Source: JBNKDD01 sp050288085 (GTDB taxonomy: Bacteria > Chloroflexota > Anaerolineae > Aggregatilineales > UBA3940). Taken from it: 19,321 nt of DNA. Shown in pieces: positions 12,712 through 19,271 of this stretch. The notes under the pieces are model-generated. The model saw only the letters and a list, made by a program, of their open reading frames with translations, was not told where the DNA came from and ran no database searches. How positions within the stretch are numbered: the stretch's first letter is position 1; every line of letters starts with the position of its first letter. Location of the stretch: NCBI GenBank assembly GCA_050288085.1, contig JBNKDD010000090.1:1-19321 (forward strand). Reading direction: 5' to 3'. The position numbers and the translations under genes were made by a program.

Positions 12712-14250
12712 ATGATGAAGAAATTAGTATTGTTTGTGACGATGATCTTGAGTGTTGTGATGGTCAGTGGCTGTTCAATGCCAGCCGTACAACAAGCGGC
12801 CACAACCCCACCTGTCGGTGAGAATGCACCCCAGCAGCAACAAACTGCACCCGAACAGCCAGTAGAGGCTGTCCAACCAGAGGCCCTACCGGCAGGAAAC
12901 CAGAATGCTCAAACAACTTCTGATGCAGCAGCCGCAGGCGGTGGCAGCTATACCATTGTCGATACCGGACAGGACAACTGCTATGACACCACCGATGGAA
13001 TTATCTGCCCGGCAGCAGGTGAAGCCTTCTATGGGCAGGACGCGCAGTACATCACCAATCCCCCGCAGTACGTTGACAACGGCGATGGCACGATCACCGA
13101 TCTGAACACCGGGCTGATGTGGCAGCAGGACCCCGGCTCCAAGATGTCTTATCAGGAGGCGGTGAGCGGTGCCGATGCGTTTACGCTGGCTGGCTATGAC
13201 GACTGGCGACTGCCGACCATCAAGGAACTATACTCCCTGATCGATTTCCGGGGACGGGACGTTAGCAAACTGGATTCGAGTGTTAGTGTGACAGATTTAA
13301 TCCCCTACATCAATACCGATTACTTTGACTTTCAGTACGGTGATGTCAGCGGCGGCGCACGGGTGATCGACTCCCAGTGGACGACCAGCACCGTTTATAA
13401 CTCTCTTGTGATGAACGGCCAGGAATGCTTCTTTGGCGTGAACTTCGCCGACGGGCGGATCAAGTGCTACCCAACTCGCACGGGAAATAGCGGTGGGTAT
13501 TTCACGATCTATGTGCGGGGCGAGTCGTATGGTATCAATGACTTTGTCGATAACGGCGATGGCACGATCAGTGATAACGCCAGCGGCCTGATGTGGACCC
13601 AGGATGACAGTGGACAGAGAATAGATTGGAACAGCGCCCTGGCCTACTGTGAAGCGCTGGACACGGGCGGTTACGATGATTGGCGGCTGCCCGACGCTAA
13701 GGAACTGCAATCCATCGTGGATTACAGCCGCAGCCCTGACGTGACCAACTCAGCCGCGCTCGATCCGATCTTCAACGCGACCCAAATTACTAACGAAGCC
13801 GGGCAGCCGGATTACGGTCACTATTGGAGCAGCACCACCCATATCACCTATCCCGGCGGGTTTGCCAGTGCAGTCTACATCTCCTTCGGGCGAGCACTGG
13901 GCTACCTGGAGGAGTTCGGCGGGTTTGTGGATGTTCACGGTGCAGGCGCACAGCGAAGCGATCCCAAACAGGGTGAAGACTCCTATGGCAACGGACCGCA
14001 GGGTGATGTTCGGTGGGCATCCAGTTTTGTGCGCTGTGTCCGTGGCGGCGCAGAGTTGTCAGGCGTGACCGGGTATGCAGAAGCCGGGACAGCAGGCGGC
14101 CCTCCCGGCGGTGCGGGCGGTCAACCACCCGAGGGCGGACCACCAGAGGGACAGCAGCCACCTGAGGGACAGCAGCTTCCCGGCAACGGCGATAGACCAC
14201 AGCCTCCGGGCGGTGGCACCGGACAACCACCCGCCAGCAACGGTGGATAG
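12712..14250 (+). CDS. Lipoprotein with two DUF1566 (Lcl C-terminal-type) domains
   Basis: A 512-aa exported lipoprotein. The signal peptide MMKKLVLFVTMILSVVMVSGC has a lipobox VSGC, with C21 as the lipid-carrying residue. A Q/P/A-rich linker (about 25-75) leads to two DUF1566 domains, starting near residues 120 and 277. Each opens with VDNGDGTI(T/S)D...GLMW and carries the GYDDWRLP...KEL hallmark. The last 55 residues are a Gly/Pro/Gln low-complexity tail (repeats of PPEGQQ). DUF1566 domains occur in fimbrial Lcl-type adhesins and in formylglycine-like C-lectin folds, so a surface-binding role is likely but not shown. I start at ATG 12712 because AAGGA stands 7 bases upstream; an earlier ATG at 12682 only adds residues before the signal peptide. 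It is a single-gene unit, followed by a hairpin at 14274-14301. Confidence 0.9.
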   Translation: MMKKLVLFVTMILSVVMVSGCSMPAVQQAATTPPVGENAPQQQQTAPEQPVEAVQPEALPAGNQNAQTTSDAAAAGGGSYTIVDTGQDNCYDTTDGIICPAAGEAFYGQDAQYITNPPQYVDNGDGTITDLNTGLMWQQDPGSKMSYQEAVSGADAFTLAGYDDWRLPTIKELYSLIDFRGRDVSKLDSSVSVTDLIPYINTDYFDFQYGDVSGGARVIDSQWTTSTVYNSLVMNGQECFFGVNFADGRIKCYPTRTGNSGGYFTIYVRGESYGINDFVDNGDGTISDNASGLMWTQDDSGQRIDWNSALAYCEALDTGGYDDWRLPDAKELQSIVDYSRSPDVTNSAALDPIFNATQITNEAGQPDYGHYWSSTTHITYPGGFASAVYISFGRALGYLEEFGGFVDVHGAGAQRSDPKQGEDSYGNGPQGDVRWASSFVRCVRGGAELSGVTGYAEAGTAGGPPGGAGGQPPEGGPPEGQQPPEGQQLPGNGDRPQPPGGGTGQPPASNGG

Positions 14251-14273
14251 TTTACAAAAGTCTACTGGTAAAG

Positions 14274-14301
14274 AGAGGAGTCTGGTAAAACAGGCTTCTC
14301 T
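14274..14301 (+). terminator. Hairpin after the lipoprotein gene
   Basis: AGAGGAGTCTG and CAGGCTTCTCT pair over 11 positions (two of them G-U in plus-strand RNA) around a GTAAAA loop, 23 bases after the stop codon. The minus-strand transcript would have mismatches at those two positions. The trailing TAGATGTTTA is only moderately U-rich, so termination may be partial. Confidence 0.55.
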
Positions 14302-14307
14302 AGATGT

Positions 14308-14469
14308 TTAAGGGCTTCCGAAGTAGAAGAGATTTTCATCAGGATCAACCGCAAAGCGGATTCTATGGAGGAAGCCTTCTAACCCTACAAAGTTGGGTAG
14401 ACGCCACTCAGCATCAGTTATCCGACTCTGGGAGTCTTGCCTAGTGACTATTGCCGAGCGGCTTAACCT
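14308..14469 (-). pseudogene. Start-less 3' gene remnant, VOC/glyoxalase-like ending
   Basis: On the minus strand a 53-codon open frame runs from a TGA at 14470-14472 to TAA at 14308-14310 and has no ATG, GTG or TTG. Its second half reads like a real protein end: EWRLPNFVGLEGFLHRIRF followed by AVDPDENLFYFGSP. A strand carrying D-P-D-x-N-x-x-x-F-G is the usual last strand of VOC/glyoxalase-fold proteins, but it also appears in other folds, so the family is uncertain. It overlaps the last bases of the DUF368 gene in another frame and is on the same strand. The simplest reading is that a downstream gene lost its 5' part by a deletion ending at or near the DUF368 stop. The inverted repeats GGCTTCC/GGAAGCC and CCGC/GCGG here lie inside these codons. 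Confidence 0.6.
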
Positions 14470-15503
14470 TCAGATGGCTGATGTAGTAAGGCTTGTTTGG
14501 CCTCATTTTCGGCAGCATTACGTAGGCGGCGCGCCTGCTGATCCAGCGCGAGAACTAATCCAAGACCCAGCAGCGCCAAAACGACAGCGAATATAACTTC
14601 TGGATTAATGCTTCCACCACTAATTAGATCGGGTAGTATGTTTCGCTGGTAAACTGGCAGTTGTCTACCATGGCTATCCAGGACAAAAGCAAGATCGACC
14701 TTCCAAGGCCAGAGCTTGCGCAAGCTACCGATCATTAGCCCAACCAGAAGGGCGACAGTACCATCGTGATAACGTTTGAATAACCAGCCAATAAGCTGGG
14801 CAAAAGTGAGTAACCCCAGCACAGCCCCAGCCATTACCAGGCTGATTGTGAGGATGTCCATACTATTTACTGCGGCCAGAATGTATTCGTACTTGCCCAA
14901 TAGAACTAAGATAAATGCACCAGAAATCCCTGGTAAGATCATCGCACAGATGGCAAGCGTACCACTCAAAAAGACAAACCACCATGTTTCAGGTGTCTGC
15001 GCAGGGACTAAGCCAACCAACCAATAAACACCAACTGCCGCAGCAATCATCACAATGCCCAATCCAACAGCCCACCTCTCAATGCGGCGACCGACAACCA
15101 GGATGGATGCCACAACCAGGCCGAAGAAAAAGCTCCACAACAACACAGGGTGACTTTCAAGTAGCCATTCGAGTGCGCGGGCCAATGTCAGCACGGCTAA
15201 CAAAATTCCTCCACCAACTGCGACGAGGAATGTACCATTTATCCGTTCAAATGCTTCACGGATACGAAGATTCAGAACTGCACGAATAAAGTCATAACTG
15301 GCTACAGAACGAATCGAATCGATCAGTTCTTCGTAAATACCTAAAATTATGGCCATTGTGCCACCCGATACACCAGGCACAACATCTGATGCCCCCATTG
15401 CAAAGCCACGCAAGGCGAGAAGCGCGATCTCTAAGGGGCTGCGCTTTGGGCTGGCCTGAACACTTACTGCTTCTTGAGCTTCTGTTATATCCAAATTCGC
15501 CAT
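14463..15503 (-). CDS. DUF368 membrane protein, PopT-type polyprenyl-phosphate transporter
   Basis: A 346-aa polytopic membrane protein. The DUF368 signature GFAMGASDVVPGVSGGTMAIILGIYEELI near the N-terminus (about 34-62) is echoed by PGISGAFILVLLGKYEYIL in the second half, the internal inverted repeat expected of a transporter. DUF368 proteins (PopT) were shown in Gram-positive and other bacteria to return undecaprenyl phosphate across the cytoplasmic membrane for reuse in wall synthesis, together with or instead of DedA-family UptA. That fits the same lipid used by MraY at 6038-7048. The N-terminus before residue 22 is polar and probably cytoplasmic. The ribosome site (AGG one base before the ATG) is poor. 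A good promoter lies at 15569-15597. Confidence 0.87.
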   Translation of the reverse strand: MANLDITEAQEAVSVQASPKRSPLEIALLALRGFAMGASDVVPGVSGGTMAIILGIYEELIDSIRSVASYDFIRAVLNLRIREAFERINGTFLVAVGGGILLAVLTLARALEWLLESHPVLLWSFFFGLVVASILVVGRRIERWAVGLGIVMIAAAVGVYWLVGLVPAQTPETWWFVFLSGTLAICAMILPGISGAFILVLLGKYEYILAAVNSMDILTISLVMAGAVLGLLTFAQLIGWLFKRYHDGTVALLVGLMIGSLRKLWPWKVDLAFVLDSHGRQLPVYQRNILPDLISGGSINPEVIFAVVLALLGLGLVLALDQQARRLRNAAENEAKQALLHQPSEG

Positions 15504-15543
15504 ACCTAATTAAAAGTTGAAAGACAAAAAGATTGCGTCAGAT

Positions 15544-15554
15544 GGTGGACCACC
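15544..15554. promoter_or_regulatory. 11-bp palindrome GGTGGACCACC in the DUF368 leader
   Basis: Perfect inverted repeat around a central A, about 8-18 bases downstream of the predicted transcription start of the DUF368 gene. Position and symmetry fit a repressor site or a small RNA hairpin. Nothing in the window identifies a partner. Confidence 0.35.
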
Positions 15555-15568
15555 TGGCGCACTTATGG

Positions 15569-15597
15569 AGTATATCAAAGCCTTAAGTGACCTTCAA
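15569..15597 (-). promoter_or_regulatory. Sigma70-type promoter of the DUF368 gene
   Basis: On the minus strand TTGAAG (15597-15592), a 17-base spacer and TATACT (15574-15569). Transcription would start near 15562, leaving a leader of about 60 bases. Confidence 0.68.
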
Positions 15598-15773
15598 CCC
15601 AATTGACTTGTAGCAATTTACAGCTCCGCCAATACTCAGGTTAATCAAAGAAGATTATAAAGGCGGGGTCACATGCAGAATCGTATACTTTTTCTCATCA
15701 ATGATATTCGCCTGCGCAGAGAGATAGAAGGTGAATGGTTTATCATTTTGATAGGTTTATTAGCCCCTAAAGG
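15598..15773. other. Non-coding stretch upstream of the DUF368 promoter
   Basis: I see no recognisable gene here. A 51-codon plus-strand frame (15673-15828) has an ATG with AGGCGGGG 4-5 bases before it. However, it runs through the terminator hairpin at 15774-15806 and its product is not recognisable. Confidence 0.4.
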
Positions 15774-15806
15774 AAGAAGCCGCCCTTTTGGTAAGAGCAG
15801 CTTCTT
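15774..15806 (-). terminator. Intrinsic terminator of the ABM-ACT operon
   Basis: On the minus strand AAGAAGCTGCTCTT pairs with AAGGGCGGCTTCTT around an ACCAA loop: a 14-bp stem with two G-U pairs, followed by CCTTTAGG. On the plus strand those two positions are C-A mismatches, so the element is directed at minus-strand transcripts coming from the ACT gene and the nitroreductase remnant. Confidence 0.65.
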
Positions 15807-15851
15807 TAATTGCTATATTAGCACCTGAATCATTTTCTTGCTTATTTACCC

Positions 15852-15997
15852 TCACACCCAATCAACGCCCGCCATCCCCCGGCGGATACCACGCCTGAAG
15901 CGGTACTCTGGATAGCCAGACATCAGGCAGGCCGAGACGAGATGTCCATTCGGTATCTGGATACCGGGTATGGTTTGCAGAAATCTAGCTAATCCGA
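15852..15997 (-). pseudogene. 3' remnant of a second ferredoxin-nitroreductase gene
   Basis: The minus frame ending in TGA (15852-15854) reads ...GIQIPNGHLVSACLMSGY then PEYRFRRGIRRGMAGVDWV. The intact gene at 17693 ends ...FQIPEGDEVTACMVLGY then SKYRFKRGIRREMAGVNWV. The copies differ at many third positions and by a two-codon insertion, so this is a diverged paralogue rather than a recent duplication. Only about 45 codons remain, and the frame runs out inside the 3' end of the ACT gene in a different frame. No start codon or upstream domains (ferredoxin, FMN-binding) are present. It lies between the ACT gene and a terminator on the same strand, so it was probably the third gene of that operon before a deletion. 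Confidence 0.85.
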
Positions 15998-16393
15998 TGC
16001 GCCTGAAAAAGCAGCTTTCCATTGATTTGATATCTGCTTTCCTTTTTCATAGTTATCAACAACCAGTATCAGTTGATTATTGTGATCGCTATACATGACC
16101 TCAATGTTCACGCCCGCATCGGCTATTAAACGTGTCAGTTTACCAAGTTGCCCCGGCTCTTCTTGATTTAACTTCTGAACCAGCACTTCGCGATTCGCGA
16201 TTATGTCAAATCCTGCCAATTCCAACGCTTGCTGCGCGGCAGCTCCATCCTCAAATAGAAAATGGGCATATCCTTCATTGTTAACCGTAAAGGCTCCGCC
16301 TCCTTCGATATTCACGCCAGCTTTGCCCAGTGCTTCTCCCATGTCGGCCAGTGAGCCAGGGGTATCAGGTAGTCGAATAGCAAGATCATACAT
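15989..16393 (-). CDS. Tandem ACT-domain protein (134 aa)
   Basis: Two ACT modules in a row. Residues 1-65 begin MYDLAIRLPDTPGSLADMGEALGKAGVNIEGGG, and residues 72-120 read QKLNQEEPGQLGKLTRLIADAGVNIEVMYSD. The PG(S/Q)L turns and the AGVNIE strands are the ligand-binding features of ACT domains, which sense amino acids or other small molecules. There is no catalytic domain, so this is a free-standing sensor or binding protein. Its ATG overlaps the stop of the upstream monooxygenase gene by 8 bases (ATGTATGA), so the two are translationally coupled. The ligand is unknown. The downstream remnant of a nitroreductase hints that the unit once acted with a redox enzyme. Confidence 0.88.
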   Translation of the reverse strand: MYDLAIRLPDTPGSLADMGEALGKAGVNIEGGGAFTVNNEGYAHFLFEDGAAAQQALELAGFDIIANREVLVQKLNQEEPGQLGKLTRLIADAGVNIEVMYSDHNNQLILVVDNYEKGKQISNQWKAAFSGASD

Positions 16394-16763
16394 GGGTTTC
16401 TCCCCTTATGATATTGTGATTGTCATGAATGGAACGACTGTCCTCTGGCACTTGTTCCCGGTCCTTCATTCCGTAGTCCCTGCTCACATCTGCCATCCGT
16501 AACCGATAATCCGTGAAGAATAGCTGTCGCCCTAGCAATTGTGCTTGGCGGTGTTCGGCAATGTTACGCCATGCCCCGACAGCCTCTTCATCTCTGAAGA
16601 AGCCGAGCACAAGGATTTTCTTGGGGTCTGATGTGCTGGTATATCGTTCTATCGAAATAAAACCGTCAACTTCGTTAACCAACTGTCGCAGTGTTGTGGC
16701 GTGCTGTATGTAGTCATCAAGGTGATCCTCGTTGAGCCAGTACTCAAATATCATTACGATCAT
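16386..16763 (-). CDS. Antibiotic biosynthesis monooxygenase (ABM)-fold protein (125 aa)
   Basis: A small dimeric alpha-beta barrel protein. The sequence follows the ABM pattern: IFEYWLNEDHLDDYIQHA, then DGFISIERYTS, then KKILVLGFFRDEEAVGAWRN with the HRQAQLLGRQLFF helix and DYRLRMADVSRDYGM. The last 25 residues (KDREQVPEDSRSIHDNHN) are a polar tail also seen in this subgroup. ABM proteins include cofactor-free monooxygenases and heme-degrading enzymes; the heme-binding histidine cannot be assigned here, so activity is open. AAGGA lies 7 bases before the ATG. It is the first gene of a two-gene unit and is divergent from the ArsR-type regulator, which probably controls it. Confidence 0.88.
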   Translation of the reverse strand: MIVMIFEYWLNEDHLDDYIQHATTLRQLVNEVDGFISIERYTSTSDPKKILVLGFFRDEEAVGAWRNIAEHRQAQLLGRQLFFTDYRLRMADVSRDYGMKDREQVPEDSRSIHDNHNIIRGETHV

Positions 16764-16830
16764 GTTTTTTCCTTAATAAAGTGAGCTGTTTTATTCTAAC
16801 TTTAGGTTTCAGTGATTGTATCCGGTTCTG

Positions 16831-16863
16831 ATGTATACATGTTTCGGTTTTCATCGAAATGTG
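16831..16863. promoter_or_regulatory. Operator-like inverted repeats between ABM and ArsR genes
   Basis: A perfect palindrome ATGTATACAT (16831-16840) is followed by an imperfect inverted repeat CATGTTTCG-N8-CGAAATGTG (16838-16863, 7 of 9 positions matching). It lies in the 147-base gap between divergent genes, one of them a winged-helix regulator, which is the usual place for an ArsR-family operator. A possible -10 for the ArsR gene, GATACT, is at 16874-16879. Confidence 0.5.
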
Positions 16864-16910
16864 ATTGTAGTAAGATACTGTAATCGTCTGAGCATGAGAA
16901 AGGCCATACA

Positions 16911-17609
16911 ATGTTTCAAGAACCAGACCTGGCAACAATCGCGGCTCTGATTGGGGAGCCAACTCGCGCAACTATTCTGTCAGCATTACTTAGTGGTGAA
17001 GCGCTGCCTGCTTCTGAGCTTGCTTATCGGGCCCATGTGACTCCTCAAACAGCCAGTTCTCACCTGGCTAAACTACTTGAAGGTAAGCTGCTTAAAGTGA
17101 CAAAAACGGGACGTCATCGCTATTATTCGTTGAAGAATCATGAAGTTGCTCAAATCTTAGAGTCGTTGCAACTGGTGGCACCATTACCGAAACTAAGGCC
17201 GTCGCGGGGGACAAATATTTCTCCGGCCCTGCGCCATGCTCGTACTTGCTATGATCATCTGGCAGGCAAATTGGGAGTAGCCTTTACTGATACGCTTATT
17301 CAGCAAAACTACCTCATCCAGGAAGAGCAAGATTATATGCTTACCCCGAAGGGTCAGGCATGGTTTGAATCCTGGCAGATTGAATTGGAATCGCTTAAGC
17401 GGCAGCGTAGGAAATTTGCCTATGCTTGTTTGGATTGGAGCGAGCGAAAGTTTCACATTGCAGGAGCGCTTGGTGCTGCTATAGCCGATCTATTTTTTAA
17501 GAATGGTTGGATAACGCGTTTGCCACAAACTCGTGCAATACAGATTACTACTGTCGGAGAGCAGGTGCTGAAACAAGACTTCGCAATTGGTTTGCAGGAG
17601 CCTGAGTAG
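16911..17609 (+). CDS. ArsR-type winged-helix transcriptional regulator (232 aa)
   Basis: Residues about 5-85 form an ArsR HTH: LATIAALIGEPTRATILSALLSGEALPASELAYRAHVTPQTASSHLAKLLEGKLLKVTKTGRHRYYSL, with VTPQTASSHLAKL as recognition helix. The longer C-terminal part (RTCYDHLAGKLGVAF...) is a separate domain found in a subgroup of these regulators, containing one conserved-looking cysteine. No metal-binding CxC motif of classical ArsR is present, so the signal is probably not arsenic. AAAGG lies 7 bases before the ATG. It is divergent from ABM-ACT, and operator-like repeats lie between them. A strong bidirectional terminator follows at 17617-17655. Confidence 0.9.
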   Translation: MFQEPDLATIAALIGEPTRATILSALLSGEALPASELAYRAHVTPQTASSHLAKLLEGKLLKVTKTGRHRYYSLKNHEVAQILESLQLVAPLPKLRPSRGTNISPALRHARTCYDHLAGKLGVAFTDTLIQQNYLIQEEQDYMLTPKGQAWFESWQIELESLKRQRRKFAYACLDWSERKFHIAGALGAAIADLFFKNGWITRLPQTRAIQITTVGEQVLKQDFAIGLQEPE

Positions 17610-17616
17610 TTATTTG

Positions 17617-17655
17617 ATGGGGGCGTGACTTCAACCGTCCGCCCCCATAGATTTT
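17617..17655. terminator. Bidirectional intrinsic terminator
   Basis: ATGGGGGCG and CGCCCCCAT form a perfect 9-bp stem, extended by GAC/GTC past a bulged T. AGATTTT follows on the plus side and a short A/T-rich tail on the other. It sits between the convergent ends of the ArsR gene and the nitroreductase gene. Confidence 0.78.
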
Positions 17656-17692
17656 GCGACTCTAGATTTGGGCATTAACAATTTGTGTCGTT

Positions 17693-18577
17693 TTACACCC
17701 AATTGACGCCCGCCATCTCCCGGCGGATACCACGCTTGAAGCGGTACTTCGAATAGCCAAGTACCATGCAGGCCGTGACCTCGTCGCCCTCCGGTATCTG
17801 GAACAGGGCTTGCAGCTCCTTCGAGCGGTTGACGACCGGCGGGATCAGGCCGATGGCGCAGGCTCCCAATCCAAGTGCATGGGCAGCCAGTAGTCCGTAA
17901 GCCAGGGCGATGAACGAATCCTCTTCGTGATGGGCGGCAATCAGCGGTGCGTGGAACAGCAGCATAGCCGGTGCACCGCGTGTGATGGTGTCATATTTGC
18001 CTGCCCGCATCTCCGGCAGCCGGTACTTCATTGTTGGCATGACGTGCTCATCAAGCGCCGCAAAGCCAGCCGGATCGAGCATGCGTTTGATGAAATAGCG
18101 GCTGACCGGCTTAGCTACCCGCTCCTGAAGAGTCTCGTACATCATAACGATCGTCGGTAATGCCTGCTCAATTGTCTCCCGGTGGGACACAACCGTAATC
18201 GCGTTTTTGTGAGGTGTGAAGCCCATCGGGGCATAGGTGATCATCTCGACGATCCGTTCGAGCATCTCGCGTGGGACAGGCTTATCCCTGTACACCCGCA
18301 CCGACCGGCGGCTGATCAGCAGGTTCTCGAAATCATCGGCACTGACCTTGTTTTTCACTAAATCAATAAAGTCAGTTTCATAGGATAGATCATCAACGAA
18401 AACGGACTGCGTCGAACAGATCATCATACAGTGGCCGCAGCCGATGCACTTCTCCGCCCGTTCTTCGATCACCTGGGTGGATTGGCCGTTCTGGGTGAAG
18501 ATCGCCATCGGGCAGGTGACAACGCATAGACCGCAGCTTTCACAGGTTTGGGAGTCTATTCGTACTTGAGCGTTCAT
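17693..18577 (-). CDS. Nitroreductase with N-terminal 2x[4Fe-4S] ferredoxin domain
   Basis: A 294-aa fusion protein. Residues 12-22 (CESCGLCVVTC) and 44-54 (CIGCGHCMMIC) are two C-x2-C-x2-C-x3-C type motifs that bind [4Fe-4S] clusters; the second ends ICST instead of CP. The nitroreductase fold follows from about residue 80, with SRRSVRVYRDKPVPREMLERIVEMITYAPMG binding FMN. LAYGLLAAHALGLGACAIGLIPP is the usual mid-domain helix. Such fusions pass electrons from an internal ferredoxin to FMN, probably in an anaerobic or microaerobic cell; the natural substrate is unknown. GAGGA lies 8 bases before the ATG. It is 10 bases downstream of the MerR gene, so the two form an operon. A diverged 3' fragment of a paralogue is at 15852-15997. 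Confidence 0.93.
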   Translation of the reverse strand: MNAQVRIDSQTCESCGLCVVTCPMAIFTQNGQSTQVIEERAEKCIGCGHCMMICSTQSVFVDDLSYETDFIDLVKNKVSADDFENLLISRRSVRVYRDKPVPREMLERIVEMITYAPMGFTPHKNAITVVSHRETIEQALPTIVMMYETLQERVAKPVSRYFIKRMLDPAGFAALDEHVMPTMKYRLPEMRAGKYDTITRGAPAMLLFHAPLIAAHHEEDSFIALAYGLLAAHALGLGACAIGLIPPVVNRSKELQALFQIPEGDEVTACMVLGYSKYRFKRGIRREMAGVNWV

Positions 18578-18587
18578 CTTGCATTCC

Positions 18588-19271
18588 TCAGTCTTTCAAA
18601 TCACGCATGGAGGCAACCCGGCGCTGAAACAGCCGGTCGATGATGTAGGCCCGGCTGATCCGGGCATTCCTGACCATCTCCAGGGTGATGGCAGCGTCGT
18701 CATCGTAGGGTAAATCGCCGGTAATGTGACGCTTGAGTGCGAACTCCTGGTCAACGATCTGCTCACCCAATGTGACGTAAAAGGTGACATGCTCGATCTT
18801 CAAGCCAAAGGAGAAAGCACCGACGAACATCCTGCCGAAGAGCACGTCCTCCGGGTCAAAGCAGCCTGGTTCGAGCGGCAGTAGGAGCCGAGCTTCCAGC
18901 AGCGCATCGACCTGTTCGGTGGTCAGGCCGGTTGCCTCGCAGTAGGCTTCCTTATCGAGCAGCATATCAGCCGGAGTTTCCCCGAATACGAGATTATTGA
19001 GTGCCAACTGCATGGCATAATCGGAGTCACCCCGTTTTTCAATCACCTGCCTGATCTCCGCCAATGACAGCCGGTGACGCTGCTGCATGAATTGAATATA
19101 GCGGATGCGGTCGATGCATTTGGGATCGTAGTAGGCCATGTTGCGGCTGGTCTTGACCGGCTCCGGGAGCATACCTTCCTGGGCATAATACAGGATGGTC
19201 GATTTGGGAATGCCGGTCGCTTCGACCAGTTCCTTCATCTTGAGACCTGGTTTTTTTTGGTCGCTGCTCAT
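18588..19271 (-). CDS. MerR-family transcriptional regulator (227 aa)
   Basis: The N-terminal winged helix is clear: LKMKELVEATGIPKSTILYYAQEGMLPEPVKTSRNMAYYDPKCIDRIRYIQFMQQRHRLSLAEIRQVIEKR (about 10-79). The long C-terminal effector region (80-227) is a helical domain that I do not recognise. It has only two cysteines (near residues 108 and 137), and no C-terminal metal-binding loop of the MerR/ZntR kind is visible, so the signal is probably organic or redox. It is the first gene of a two-gene operon with the ferredoxin-nitroreductase, which it likely regulates. The start ATG at 19271 has only a weak GAAAG ribosome site. MerR proteins usually bind between a widely spaced -35 and -10, but the 50 bases left before the window edge are too few to judge this. 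Confidence 0.88.
   Translation of the reverse strand: MSSDQKKPGLKMKELVEATGIPKSTILYYAQEGMLPEPVKTSRNMAYYDPKCIDRIRYIQFMQQRHRLSLAEIRQVIEKRGDSDYAMQLALNNLVFGETPADMLLDKEAYCEATGLTTEQVDALLEARLLLPLEPGCFDPEDVLFGRMFVGAFSFGLKIEHVTFYVTLGEQIVDQEFALKRHITGDLPYDDDAAITLEMVRNARISRAYIIDRLFQRRVASMRDLKD

Noticed and set aside
14313..14376. Nested inverted repeats (GGCTTCC/GGAAGCC around CCGCaaaGCGG) suggesting a structured RNA
   Set aside because: They fall inside the codons of the start-less gene remnant on the minus strand, which explains the sequence better; the arms are 50 bases apart and short.
15673..15828. 51-codon plus-strand frame starting MQNRILFLIND with AGGCGGGG just upstream
   Set aside because: The ribosome-site spacing is too short, the product is not recognisable, and the frame runs through a terminator hairpin. 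Possible but unsupported.
15852..17820. The nitroreductase-tail similarity as flanking direct repeats of a mobile element
   Set aside because: The two copies are diverged at many third codon positions and in frame with each other, which fits paralogous coding sequence rather than element ends or target-site duplications.
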